Source of the DNA: Stichopus chloronotus
Lineage: Eukaryota; Echinodermata; Holothuroidea; Aspidochirotida; Stichopodidae
Direction of reading: 5' to 3'
Assembly (NCBI GenBank): GCA_021234535.1
Contig: CM037837.1
Span: 2,954,218 to 3,018,217, forward strand
Length of the DNA stretch: 64,000 bases
Shown here: in pieces, positions 13,555-26,100 of the stretch
How the letters are laid out: every line of letters starts with the position of its first letter
Position numbering within the stretch: the stretch's first letter is position 1
Program-made: the position numbers and the translations under genes
The notes under the pieces: generated by a model
What the model saw: the letters and a program-made list of their open reading frames with translations, nothing else
Told to the model about the DNA's origin: nothing
The model's database searches: none

Positions 13555-13759
13555 CGAGAGAGAGAGAGAGAGAGAGAGGTGGAGAGAGAGAGGTGGAGAG
13601 AGAGAGGTGGAGAGAGAGAGGTGGAGAGAGAGAGGTGGAGAGAGAGAGGTGGAGAGAGAGAGGTGGAGAGAGAGAGGTGGAGAGAGAGAGGTGGAGAGAG
13701 AGAGGTGGAGAGAGAGAGGTGGAGAGAGAGAGGTGGAGAGAGAGAGGTGGAGAGAGAGA
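13555..13759 (+). repeat. 14-bp minisatellite, about 13 perfect copies
   Basis: After a short (GA)n lead, the unit GGTGGAGAGAGAGA repeats without interruption from 13578 to about 13759. Because 14 is not a multiple of three, all frames stay open on both strands, which explains several long artefactual ORFs here. Confidence 0.95.
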
Positions 13760-16435
13760 TCAAGTTGATCTGTCGATTAGAGTTCCATTTATTTTTATGA
13801 TTCGACGATTCGAAATTAATGAGAATTATTGGTTGATGATGATGACTGAATGGTGATAAAAGTTACATGACGATGACAAAGAAGAGCAAGAAACAGAGAC
13901 GGGCTGTCGATGACACAGGCCTACAAGTTGTTACAAAGTAAAACAAACAGAGATATGTCTACAGTTCAACGGCAATAGTGCCATTGTGGAGCCTCGTGGC
14001 TGAGTCGAAGCTTCCAACCACGCCGAACCGATGAGGATAACGGGATAGGTGAAGGCTTCGACCAATCAGAATATGTATAACCCATATGCAAACCCTTGCC
14101 ACCAGTGAATCAACCAATCCCCTAATAAGTGGGAAATCTTTCCAAGTATTAGTGATTGCCCGACCCATTTCTAATGTTTTATATTGTCTTAAATGTCTGA
14201 AGGGCATAGAAAAAAGTTTAATAAACTCGGGGAAGTACCGGAAACTGAACTACGCACTCTGCGTGAACCCCTGCATGATGTATGGTAGCGCGTAACAATT
14301 TACCGTATACAACACGAACATGAAACCGTAGAAAACGGAACCATGGATTTGGTGCAGGAGTCGTTTAGTTGGCCTTCAAGGATATTCGATTAATTGTATA
14401 CATGCGTACATAACTCGATTATTATTTCAAATCTGTCGCGATCTTACATAAAGAGGTATCAGTCGCATCTAATACAGGTGTATCTTAAAAGAGAACAGCT
14501 GTCAGTCAAAGTCCACCGTTCCTCCACATTTCAAACGAAAGTAAAAAAAAAAAAAGGTATTGCAGTACATTAAAGAGGCAATCAGGGCTTAGAGACTCTG
14601 AATTATTTTAGTCAAGGAATGTGACGGGGGGGGGGGGGGATCTTATTGATCTTATTTTTGGTATTGCTCAATGTTCTTTTCTGATCAGTATTGATTGTAT
14701 TTCATCTATTTTCATGCGGTAAACCTACAATTTTGGCCTTAAAACGCATGAAAAGTTGAATTTCCAGCAATCTGGGAGATGTTTAAGGCCAAAATGTTCT
14801 TCCGCTGCGCCTCTCGTCAACATATATGGTAGCTTAGTTAGTCATCTATACAGACCTAGCCCTTCCCTTGATGCATTTCTCTCTGCGTCCCCACTTTTCT
14901 GTCAAAGTGTCACGTTGTCATTTGTATATCTTGCTGATATCATTAAATGTCTCTAAATCATTCACGCTTTGACTTGTCCTGTTTGAGGTGGGTTTAGACC
15001 ATAAATGTACTCAAATTGAATTGGGAACCCGAACTTTAAACTTTTTTGCAGTATTGTTACATATCAGCAATCATTCCATTATGCTATGCACAAGAAAATA
15101 ATTTATGGATGAGGTTGTGGGGTGACGTTTAGAAGTTCCATATTGCCTTCTCGAGTAGTCAGTTGCCGTATTTTATGCCCCCATCTTTTATTTCAGCGGT
15201 TTCTCACATGTTCCTCTCAGTTTCTCACATGCAGACGGAAATTCAGTGATTTGTTGCTCAAGAATAATTTGTCCACCCAAACTTTCCAAAAGACAAAGGA
15301 CTCATCTACTGTTACTGAACATTATGCATATTATGCATAATGTTTTGAGAAGATGAAGCTGTGCTGACGTCTTTTGATGAGACTGATTGGTTTAAGAAAT
15401 TTTCTTTGTATATGCCATTGGTGGATTTATATTTCCCTTTAACAGTTTCCCAAATTATCATCTCTCTTTATCTTCACAGAATGTTAAAGGACTTGGCCTT
15501 GTCGACGCCACCCGATCTGAAAAGAAACTTCAAGCAATTTATTTGCATGGAATACACTATAGGTAAACTTGTATCGTGTGTATGTAACAGATGTTGAGGC
15601 AGAAAGATAAGGGACCGTTGATTAATTTCAAAGTGAAATTCAAGCTCACTCATGTCTGTACACTACGTATATGTTAAATGTATATTTATAAAATGCATCC
15701 GTTATGTTTTTTCTCCCTGTGCAATTTATCCCCTGAGTGAACTTGTTATTTAAACAAACTGATACAAGTGAAATATTTCGTTGTCGCAATTACAAAACAT
15801 TCCGAGGCAAGATCTCAACACTGCAAGTTTAGAGGTGATCATCTCAGGTAATAGTACTAAAGTTATTAAAGTTATTCAAGGATTTTTGATTATTCAATTT
15901 TATTTTATTTTAACCTCGTCTTTTTTCAAGAAGTCTTGTTCATAGGCATTTATCTTTTGTATGTAATCTTATTAAATCCTTTTGTTTGACGGCACACACA
16001 GTTATACATACAAACATAAATACACGTCAAAAAGAATACATGCAACTCCCCAGTCTCATTTCAAAACATAATTACCAGACTATGAATCCATTTAAAATGT
16101 TCAACCAGTAAAAGAAAAACAAAACGTGACTTGTTAATTCTTTTTAACATAACACGACTACTCAAATTCAAAGAGAACATTCACTTAAATAAATTGCATG
16201 CATTATTGTATGAGTAACTATTCAAATGTACAGGGGAAAAAAATTAAATATTTTGGCCATTTGACATAGATCATGCCATATCCACGCCATGCATATATCA
16301 ACTATTTAGTTAAACTAAATGCTTTCCCGTGTTGTGCTGTTTACGTTTCATTTATCTTTATTTTTGTTATCTTTATTACTAAGTATTGTACTCTAGCGAC
16401 GTCTACATTAAAACAAATTTTATGACGCATATTAA

Positions 16436-16503
16436 ATTGTATTGCATATTGTATCGCATATTGTATTGCATATTGTATTGCATTGTATTGCATATTGTAT
16501 GTT
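16436..16503 (+). repeat. TATTGTATTGCA tandem repeat
   Basis: Five to six imperfect repeats of a GCATATTGTATT unit. Confidence 0.85.
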
Positions 16504-17033
16504 AGTTGAAACATTGTGCACTGTTAGTTGAATCAGCGTATTAAATATATAAGAATTTGTATGTAAGAACCCCCTTCGTTGAGAGGGGCTCCATTAAAAG
16601 GACCAAAGCGTTGAACATGTAGGAACATGCATCAAAGTAACATGCTTCTAAAATTACCCACACTTTTGTGGCCCATGACATGTCGGACCTGCAAATGGAT
16701 GGATTTGCACTCACCATGAGAACAAACAAAATCATGTTTGGTAACATGGTTAACTAGACAGTGAAGCCAGAGGATTTCGCTTTATTTAGACAAAATAAAA
16801 ACTTCATTTACACGAACACAATGGATGAAAAGCAACAGTAACTGCAACAATCCATATTTTACAAACAGTTTCTAGCTTTGACATAATCCTTCTGTAGGTC
16901 TGGATGAGTGCTCACATTAACTGATAATGCTTTGTTACACAAGAAAACAACTGTTTAGCACGTATGATGTATTACCCAACGTTAGTTTCTCTGGTAATAA
17001 TTTATGAAAGTTTTATCTCATTTGATACCAGAA

Positions 17034-17141
17034 ATGAAGATACTCATCATACTTTGTCTTTTGGTTGGGGGCGTGGTCTCTTTGGCCCCCATATACAAAC
17101 AGAAGGAAGCCGTACCTGGGAGGTACATCGTAAAGATTAAG
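17034..17141 (+). CDS. Subtilase exon 1: signal peptide and start of I9 propeptide
   Basis: It encodes [19 protein letters not shown] (hydrophobic leader) then a propeptide start with PGRYIVKIK, the first beta strand of I9 domains. The donor is AAG|GTTAGT, phase 0. An in-frame ATG at 17004 would add MKVLSHLIPE in front of the leader; 17034 is preferred because it gives a normal signal peptide. Confidence 0.8.
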
Positions 17142-20100
17142 GTTAGTTTATTGTTTAGAGCTTATACCCCCCTCTTTCCTTCTTCTCTGGCCCATTCCTC
17201 TAATCTCATCCTTCCACCTTTGTCGTCTCATTTAAGAAAAAAAAAAGGATTTGACTTTTGATAGTTAAAGAGATGAAAAGATTGACTTCGCTCTAACTAG
17301 TTTGGTATGATAATTACGTTGACCCTCTGCGCATATTATACTATACAGGAAGGAGATACTGATATTAGGCCTATACTCAATGGACAGTTTGAATCGCATA
17401 AAATGAATGGCACTTAAATGATAGCGCACAATACACCCCTTGAGTTATGCAACTGAAACTAGTTGGGTTAGTAGGCCTTTCCATGAGTACCCCATGGTAT
17501 GCAAATTAGGTTAGTCGGTGTCACATATTTGTGTGTGCCTGTGTGGGTGGGTGTGTGTGGGGGTTGGGGTTGGTGCAAGGATGTCTACATGTGTGTGTGT
17601 GTATGTGTGTATGTTCAAAGAATGTGTGCCCTACTGTCCTCCTAGACGGCAATTCGTTAATTCGTGTTATTTTCAAAGTTGGTAAGGGTAGTGTGTTCGC
17701 CAGACAGGCGACGTAAAAGGTCAAAGGTGAATGGTCTTAGGTGGCACATTTCTACCATTATCTGCATGCGTAAATGTCCTTGAGTTATGAAAATACATTA
17801 TGTTTGTGAAGAAAATGATGTATAAATGGTAACCATAAACTCATCAAATCAGAAGGTCAAAGGTCACAAAATCAAGCGTCAAATCGACAGACAATGTTGT
17901 GAAAAAGGATGTCATGTTCTCCTCTCAGATGTGAACTCAGATGGTCCCCTTGATAGGGTCTGTCAGACCGATGACATCTTAAATTACAGGTCAAGAGTCA
18001 AAGGTCTTGAAAATGAAAATCAGTTATTAGCGTTATATTTGAATGACTTAGAATTTGAAAATATCATATCAGTCAAGAAAAAAATCTGTAAATATTTATC
18101 AGGTCAAAAGGTTAAAGGTAAAAAAAAGTCAAAAAAAGGTCGAAATCTTGTGAAAAACGTGCCATGATCTTTACTTACAAGGTGGGTCGGATAAAGTCCA
18201 AACTTGATCGGGTGTCCGAGTATGAGATACAATGATCGATGACGCCTTATGTCAAAAGTCAAGTCACTCGTGACGATTTGAGAAACGCTTTGACCGACTT
18301 GGTTTCTGGCCATATTTTGATGAGCACACGATTTCTATGCACACATTTAAAAATTTGTCTTTTCAACAGTCACAGTAGATCAGCCCACTCAAATGACAAG
18401 TTTGAATATTCAACACCTCTCTCGCCAGTTTCTCAATCACCAATTTAAAACTTAGCGCGCTTTAGGAAGTGCATGAAATAAGCTTGGGACGATGGGTACT
18501 TACATATATATGGGTACTTATATATATCTTGGTATATATGGGTGTATATGGGTATACATATATATGTATTTACGTTTTACTTTTGTGTGATGTATCTTAC
18601 TTCTAGGGACATCCAAGCAATGTTCATTCACACCTATTTATAATCTTTGAAAAGGATTTCGTAGCAAAAAGCTTTGATGCGAGGTTCATTACCGGCAATT
18701 AACTCAAAACCACTGTCTTAAAAATCGAAACAACTGGCTATCTCTTTGGAATCACGACAGACTGGTATATAAAAATAAGACATAGACCTTTGCCATATGC
18801 AAATGACGAAAGCGACCATAAGACTATATTCGATATTTCGACTATATATCGATTTTCACTGATTTTGGCAAGTTTGCACAGGGTGTATCCATGTTCAATA
18901 AGTTAACACAACATTAAATTTTTCTACTGCGATAGGCGTCGGACCGCGTCGGAAGTTAAAAACTGATTCTCAAGAATAACGACTGGCAATGCTATAGCTA
19001 TAGACAAAATTTTCCGATAGGTAACTTACAACGGACTAGACAACATAAACCTTTCACGTTAAGTTCTTAATACCCTTTAATCCCATTGAATCTGCAAGAG
19101 GTGAACAAAAGAGACGATTTTAGAGGAAGTTAGGCTGCCTCAAAAGAAGAAGCTTCTGTTGTATCTCCTTCTCAATTGCGCCTCCCTGTGCAAACGCAAT
19201 CAAGTGGAAACAAAGAAAAATCTTCTGCTAGACAGTCAGTCGGATCAACTTCAAAGTTGGTGGGTGCCCGGGTTTATGGCATAGTATCCGCCTGACCTAT
19301 GACGTCATACTGTAGGTCAAAGTTGAAAGTCTTCATGTCATGGAAAGAAAAAAAAACATTTTTCGCATAATCTGTATGCGTGAATGTCCTAGGGATAAAG
19401 TATACAATACAAAAAAATATGAAAATATCGATGGCGTCCACAAGGTCAAAGGTCACGAGACCAAAAGGCAAATCGGCAAAAAATGCTCTAAAAGATGGTA
19501 CATCGGATAACTTAATACTGGTAGGTAGATGCACGAATATGAAATGAAGAGTCTACCCAACCAATTAATGTCATAGGTCAAAGTCAAATGTTGCTGTTAT
19601 TATAGCATATAATACAGTGTGGTAGGTGCTGATAGGGCATGGTATCAACGTAACTTTTTTACATGTTTGATTTTTCATGAATGGGCCACAGTATTAATTT
19701 CAACCTATGGAGCCATGTGTTGGACTGTGAGGGAATGTCGGTGGCAATGTCATTTTCCGTGCTTCGATACTGCATTTTACTAAATGCAGTATATTTTTAC
19801 AGTTGTACGTACCATGGAAGGAGCCGAAATGTTTACGTATACCTGGTGACTGCAGTAAATCAAACCACTAAACAAGATGAATATTCAACCGTTCTGTCCA
19901 CAACTTGCAATCCGATTGACTGTTAATACAACTCAGAGCATTTTGGAAGTAGATGAAAAGATGGGTGTCGAATGACCATGCAAACGATAAGGGGCCAGAT
20001 TGGCAACTTGGTGAATTGCCTACTTGTCTTGAATTGTAATATACCCCACTAACAGAAATCGGAATCCTAGTAGCTGGAAGTAGCGTTCCAATTGACAAAA

Positions 20101-23100
20101 TTTGGTTACACTGTCCGCAGCATGGAGGGTCACGTGCACGGGAACGACTTGGTATGGTACGTATAATAGTTCCATACGTTCGCGATTAATAATAGCACCA
20201 GCAATAGTTCGGTCGAACGACGTGTACATCGTGCAGGGTACTGTGCTGCAATTGAAGCATTTCATCAGTTGTTAGCAAACTGCCCAGTGATTTACGCCTA
20301 AAATATGGAAATTTTGCTGTTTTGTAATACCTTCTTATTTCGTACGGCTGAGCTAAAATTATAATCTTTTGTACGTCTAGTTAAGAAGGAAAAAACTAGT
20401 GTGCATAAACTTATTATACTCACCGCTAGATTACATTTCCGCAGCACGTGACCCTCCAGTGTCGGTAATTTTTTTAATTGTGGAATAATACTTCTAGCTT
20501 AAGCATAGGATCTCGATAACCCCACGTGCAATGACGTCACATGACAATCGAGTACCAAGGTACTCTACATGACAACAGAGCCGTGTATAGAGATATACGG
20601 CTCTGCATGACAACAGACAAGGGCGCCATCCTTGAGCAAACAAACGAACAGTACACACATTGCTAAGCTCTGGGCTTGTAGATCAAGTAACAGGGACATG
20701 AATAACATTCAGACCGGCACATGTTAAATTTAGTAGCTTATTCCCCAAGGAGGGCGCTTTGCTGTAACACTGTGACGTCACATGTAAGGGGGTCTATTGA
20801 CACACATCGAGTATTGACATATGCATTAAGTATACTGTATGTGTAATGACACTTGAATGGGACAACATAGCGGTTTTAGAAATGCTCAAAATGAGACCAA
20901 CTCGTTGACTTCTAATGGAAACCATAAACCATCCTCTTTTGTCTATCATAATGTCTTTTTAAAAAAAAAAACGGTGTTTTGTTATCTTCCAAAGATGATT
21001 GCCAGATCTCTTTCACATTGCATTGTTCTGTCATTTTCGTTTTTAAAGAATGACGGGAATTTAAACATTGTCATAGATCGAGTCTACTCGAGCGCTGTTT
21101 GGGATAAGCGAATCCATGTACATCGTGTGTTCAGCAATGTCTTCAAGGGATTTGCAGCAAGTTTAACGGAAAGCCTGCCTTTCATCTGTGAGTTTTACAC
21201 TATTACGTCTTCTTTTTTTAACTGTTGTGGTTTATCTCTCTTCCTGATTATTATGATTAATTGTCACTGAACGTATGCGAACAACATAAAGAAAATGTGC
21301 AGAAATGGCTCAATGAACTTACATTTACCCTTAAACTTTTATTCTGTTCGCAAAGTTATAGGTAAAAAGTAAAGCTTCACCTATATACTTTTATGTCGTC
21401 AAAACTCAGTGAGTGGCACACACGAATCTCTATACCAGAAACATGAAAAAAGTTGCCACTTTTTTCCCAACTAAGAGATGTTGACAAGTCACAGACCCAC
21501 CAGTCGCTTTTTTCTTTTTTTGAAGTGAAAAAAAAATAAAAAACGGATTATGGCTGAGAAAGGGGTAATGGGAGGAAGGTGCGTGTTGGGAGGTGGGGTG
21601 GGTGGGGGGGGGGGAGCAAAACGACGATGGACGTGGTGTATCTAGGATTAGATACTAGACTGAATGACGTCAGACTGGGTTAGAACTTAAAGTTGCTAAT
21701 GTTTTATCCAAAGATCTATACACTTTGATCCAGATCTGACATAATGCAGTGAAGCCAAACTATCATTTACTACAGTTGTGCCAATATCGAAAAGTCTTGA
21801 AAGTTTTAAAGATTACGTTGTTTTTCATTTCTCCGAGCTATCGGACATTGCCCTTACAGTCCCAATCTCCACTGGTTACGGAGTAGTTGGACGCGATGCG
21901 ATCTTACAAGTCAGCACTGCCAAGTCGTGCGGAATTCTCCATATTTGACCAACACCTACCCACCACCCTGAGCTTGGTTCAGTTTCCCGTCCACCCCAAC
22001 CTCCCCCCCCCCCCCCTGCTCTCCAAGTCTGGTTACAGGTCCGTGCTTGCTTCCTCTTGTTCTATTCACTTCCTCTAGACTTTAATTTCCCGATGAAAGA
22101 TGACTAACGCGTCTTCTTGCTAACTCTCTTGTACTTTTTAGATTCGTAAGTTTGATGACGTAGAATATATCGAGGAGGATGCCGTGGTGAGGATCGCTTC
22201 GGTCAGTTCCTGGGGCCTTGATCGCATCGATGAAAGGACTTGTGTATATGACAACGTCTATGCGCCTATCGGTAACTTCATAAATGGTCACATGGTCAAA
22301 ATCTGCCATGACCATATTATTTCGTTTGGCTTTCAGATTTTCGTAAATTAGTCAGTCGTATTAGCTTTGGCTGGCGAAGTTTCACAGTACCACCGTGACC
22401 TTTTGTTTGGCACAGTGTGTTGAGACCAACCAATGTATCCTTTATAGAGGGAAGAATTAGGACTAAGGCTGCTACCCACGGGGCGGGTGATGATTCTTCA
22501 ATAAACGGCATATTTTAGAAAACAATTTGACAGCAGATATGTATCATATGGACTGTTAGAAAACACCATAGCCTTTACTAAGAACATTCCGTGCTTCTGT
22601 CAAGAGTCTTTTTATATAAGGATTGTGTAACTTTTCAAAGTTTTGTTCAATCGTAGATTCTTCTTTCGTCAGGTCACGGTGCTGATGTTAATGTCTACGT
22701 ACTAGATACTGGGATAAACGTGGAACACGAAGAATTTCATGGTCGTGCTAAGGTGGCATTCGACATTTTCGAGGAAGAAGTAAGTCCAATCCTGTACGTC
22801 TGTGGTTCGCGTAGCGTGACATAGGTGAAGGAATCGACATATGTCGAATGAAGTTGTCACATGTCAGTATCTCGTAATCTTATTGGAAAACTGTCAGATT
22901 TGGTATGAAATTGTACATATGTCGATTTAAATCGACGTTTGTCGCGTTTCTTGTACTCTTATTGGATAAACAATGTCAACTGTCCCTTTCTAGAGCTCTG
23001 AATGGAGCAAAACTGTCAGACGTGCTATGAATATGTCGAATTTCTTGTGCTACCTTTAAACAAACATGGTCATATGCCTATCAATTGCTTATTATCGTTT

Positions 23101-26100
23101 GGCAGGCAAATGCATATCCATAGATGTATAGACCCAAGAGGTCAAATGGATTAGAATTGGTATAACGTAACGCGTAAACGATTGTCAGTTTCGAAGTATC
23201 CAGCAACAGCGAGTTAAAATTCGAAAGTTGAGAACACGATCATGTGAGAATCGGCGAAAACAGTAATAAAATTGAGAAACATGCAGCGATGATGGAAGTT
23301 TACCTAGTGTACCTTAGAGCCTGTAATTTTGACTGTTAATGCCTCATAAATATTCATCATGTGAAAGTCGATTTAATTCGACGCTTGTACAATTTCATCC
23401 CACATCTGAAAGCTTTGTCCAATCAGAGCTCTAGAAAGCGATAGATGACATCGCTTATCCATTAAGAGTACGAGAAACTCTACATACGTTAATTTATTCC
23501 GACATGCGTACAATTTCGTAGTACATATGACAGTTTGGTCCAATCAGAAACCGTGGTCCGTTTTGTCCAATCAGAGCCCTAGAAAGGGACAGGTGATATT
23601 GTTTATCCAATAAGAGTACGAGAACTCTTACATCTGACAGTTTCTCTCACATCTGACAGTTTTTGTTTTCAATCAGATTACGAGAAACCGACATATGACA
23701 ATTTAATTCGACATGTCGTTTTCTAAGCTTATGGCTAGCTGGACGCACCATATTCGGCTGGACAACAAAACATAACTACATTTTTTTTACCTCGAAATGG
23801 AGTCATTCAATCAATATATACAGTATTACCAAAATGGTCGAAAGACAAAAAAACAGAGTAAGCACATTTTTTTAAACACATGATCACCAGGGTTTGGATT
23901 GCAACGGCCATGGAACCCATTGTGCTGGTACTGTGGCGGGAAGTACGTGCGGAGTGGCCAACTTGGTGACTGTGCATGCTGTCAGATGCTTTGATTGCTC
24001 AGGGGACGGACTGACGGCAGATATTATTGAAGGTAAGTCACGATATTAAAGCACCTGGAATGTGTATGCAAGTACACTTGTTTTCATAAAGTTGAGGTCA
24101 CACAACTGATGTAAATTGCCGTTCTGCCAAGTGTTTAAATCTGTGTAGTAGGTATGATTTGAAATTGTGTAATGTAGGTTACTGCTGAGAGGAATGAGTA
24201 ATAAAGATGAGTGGTATTTGCTCCACAAAGAGGGGCGATGAAACTTATTTTCTGCATTTATCTTCCCATTGAACGGGGATTTGATACATGGAATTCTGCA
24301 GACCCGATTAAAAGTTACCTTTAAGCCTTTTTTCCGAAGTTATTGCTAGTATAACTTCAACTAATGTCATTGATATTGCAACATTGTAATTATCATTAAT
24401 ACCACTGATAGTACTACCCCCATTGCCACTACCACTAATAATTTTATTACATTACTAATATTGCTGCAACTTAATAAAACACTGCTGCTGATGCTACTAC
24501 TGATAATAATAACGGCATTTCGACCAATACTACACGTTTCTCTCTGACAATGTATAGCTTGTGACTGGGTAAGTCTGAATGCGGTTCAGCCAGCAGTGGC
24601 TTTGATGACTTTCGGTGGAAGTGCCTCTTACTCGATCGACAGTGCCGTACAGACGATTATCGATAATGGTATCCAGGTGGCCCTTTCTGCGGGCAACACA
24701 AACGAAAACGCCTGCAACCGTTCCCCTGCCAGGCTCTCTTCTGTAAGTCGTACCATTGTAATATCGCTTCATGCAGGCCTGCCCGGGGGATCGCAATCGA
24801 TATATGAGTACATTTTTGATAGTTTCAATACAATGATTGGAACAACCACGTTGACTTTGTCACATTTAATCGTTACACTGGTTAGGGGCATCCAAACAGC
24901 CATCTTCAGTAAACCATTTTTTTTCTCTCGCTAAGCTCATCCAGTGCGCATGTCGTCTACTGCCATAGATGTACATAAAAGTTGTATTCTTCTCGTGTTA
25001 TCATCTTATTCAACATTCGCATTTGAAAAAAAGGTAGAATTATTGATTCTTTAAATGTACGTGCTCTCTGCAATCTTTTCATAAATTGCCATGCACTGGC
25101 TGGTCCCAAGTGGCTGATCTGTTGAAAGTGACCGTCTCCATTCAATTACCGTGCCGATGGATTATAGCAAACATGAAACTAAGACAAACATTTTTTATTA
25201 CTGTACTTACAACCGTGAGAGAAGTTCAATAAGAAACCAAATTCGTAACCAATGTTGATGTCTTGCAGGCCCGTACGCAGCTTTTTCAGTGGGGGGGGGG
25301 GGTTTATTTTTACCACAAGTGGAACATTTTACCCGACAATTATGACCAACAAAATTAAAACTCATTGTTTATGTTGCTAACGTAGGCTACTATCATAGGC
25401 AGAGCGGAACTCCAGATCTTGTGATGGGGTTCGTCCGAACCCTTGAACCCCCCCCCCCCCGGATACGTGCCTGTCTTGTTAAAGTATTTCTAAGGACAAA
25501 GGAGTTGCAACTATATCCGATGAAACCATGTCAGTGGTATTGTCAGTCGTTTCACTGAGACGTATAGTTCTACTGAGATACCCTTGACATCGCTGTCTGT
25601 GAGGAATTTCCAATACATATTCCTACAAATAATGGTCGTAGGGCCCTTTGTTAATCGCATATGCTGTGATTGGCCAATTACATCACGAATACGGTAGTAT
25701 TCGTGATGTAAACTGTGAAGGGTTTAATCAGGGATGATGGTGTACATTGTAAAATTAGGCTATTACACAGCACATTATGATCAGTTGGGAAGGAGGCTAG
25801 GTCGCACAGTGGTTCAGATACATGAGATACATGCAGTTGCTATTGTCTGTAACTTACGGAAGCTTAAAAGTGCCGTCCAGATAAGAATATCTTTGCTCCG
25901 TAACGTGACAATTTTCTGCAAAATGTCTAGATAACAAGAAAATATATAGCAGCAAAGAAACGGAAAATGATCACTTGTTTAGTTATGTTACTTGAACAAT
26001 TAAACAATCTTCTGCAAATTGTTCAAATGACAATTTATCATATCTTGTCATTTCAACAGTTTGGTGCAAAATGTCCACGCGTTTACTTTTTTGTTGAGTG

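Larger units (their letters stand above)
3825..17003. other. Intergenic region between peptide and protease genes
   Basis: About 13 kb with no supportable exon. Open frames of 60 to 125 codons (for example 5886-6263 plus and 6446-6802 minus) show no family features, no splice-site context and low-complexity bias. The region holds repeat-family copies at 6585-6720 and 13305-13445, a foldback element at 10744-10968, GA-rich arrays at 10203-10290 and 13555-13759, a TATTGCA-type tandem at 16436-16503, and G runs at 10014-10026 and 14625-14639. Confidence 0.5.
17142..21048 (+). other. Protease intron 1
   Basis: A phase-0 intron of 3.9 kb. It holds a GT-rich tract (17530-17615), dispersed family 2 copies at 17620-18010 and 19225-19560, a copy of repeat block 3 at 19975-20034, and family 4 at 20420-20515. 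Confidence 0.8.

Noticed and set aside
13464..13856. Several overlapping ORFs of Glu/Arg or Ser/Leu repeats
   Set aside because: They are translations of the 14-bp minisatellite in different frames.
19681..19926. Plus-strand frame ending [13 protein letters not shown], reminiscent of a fibronectin III strand
   Set aside because: Too short and isolated; no companion exon, and it lies among repeat copies in intron 1.
20857..21270. A 137-codon plus-strand ORF taken as one gene
   Set aside because: Only 21049-21187 is coding (I9 propeptide exon 2); the outer parts are intron sequence that stays open by chance.
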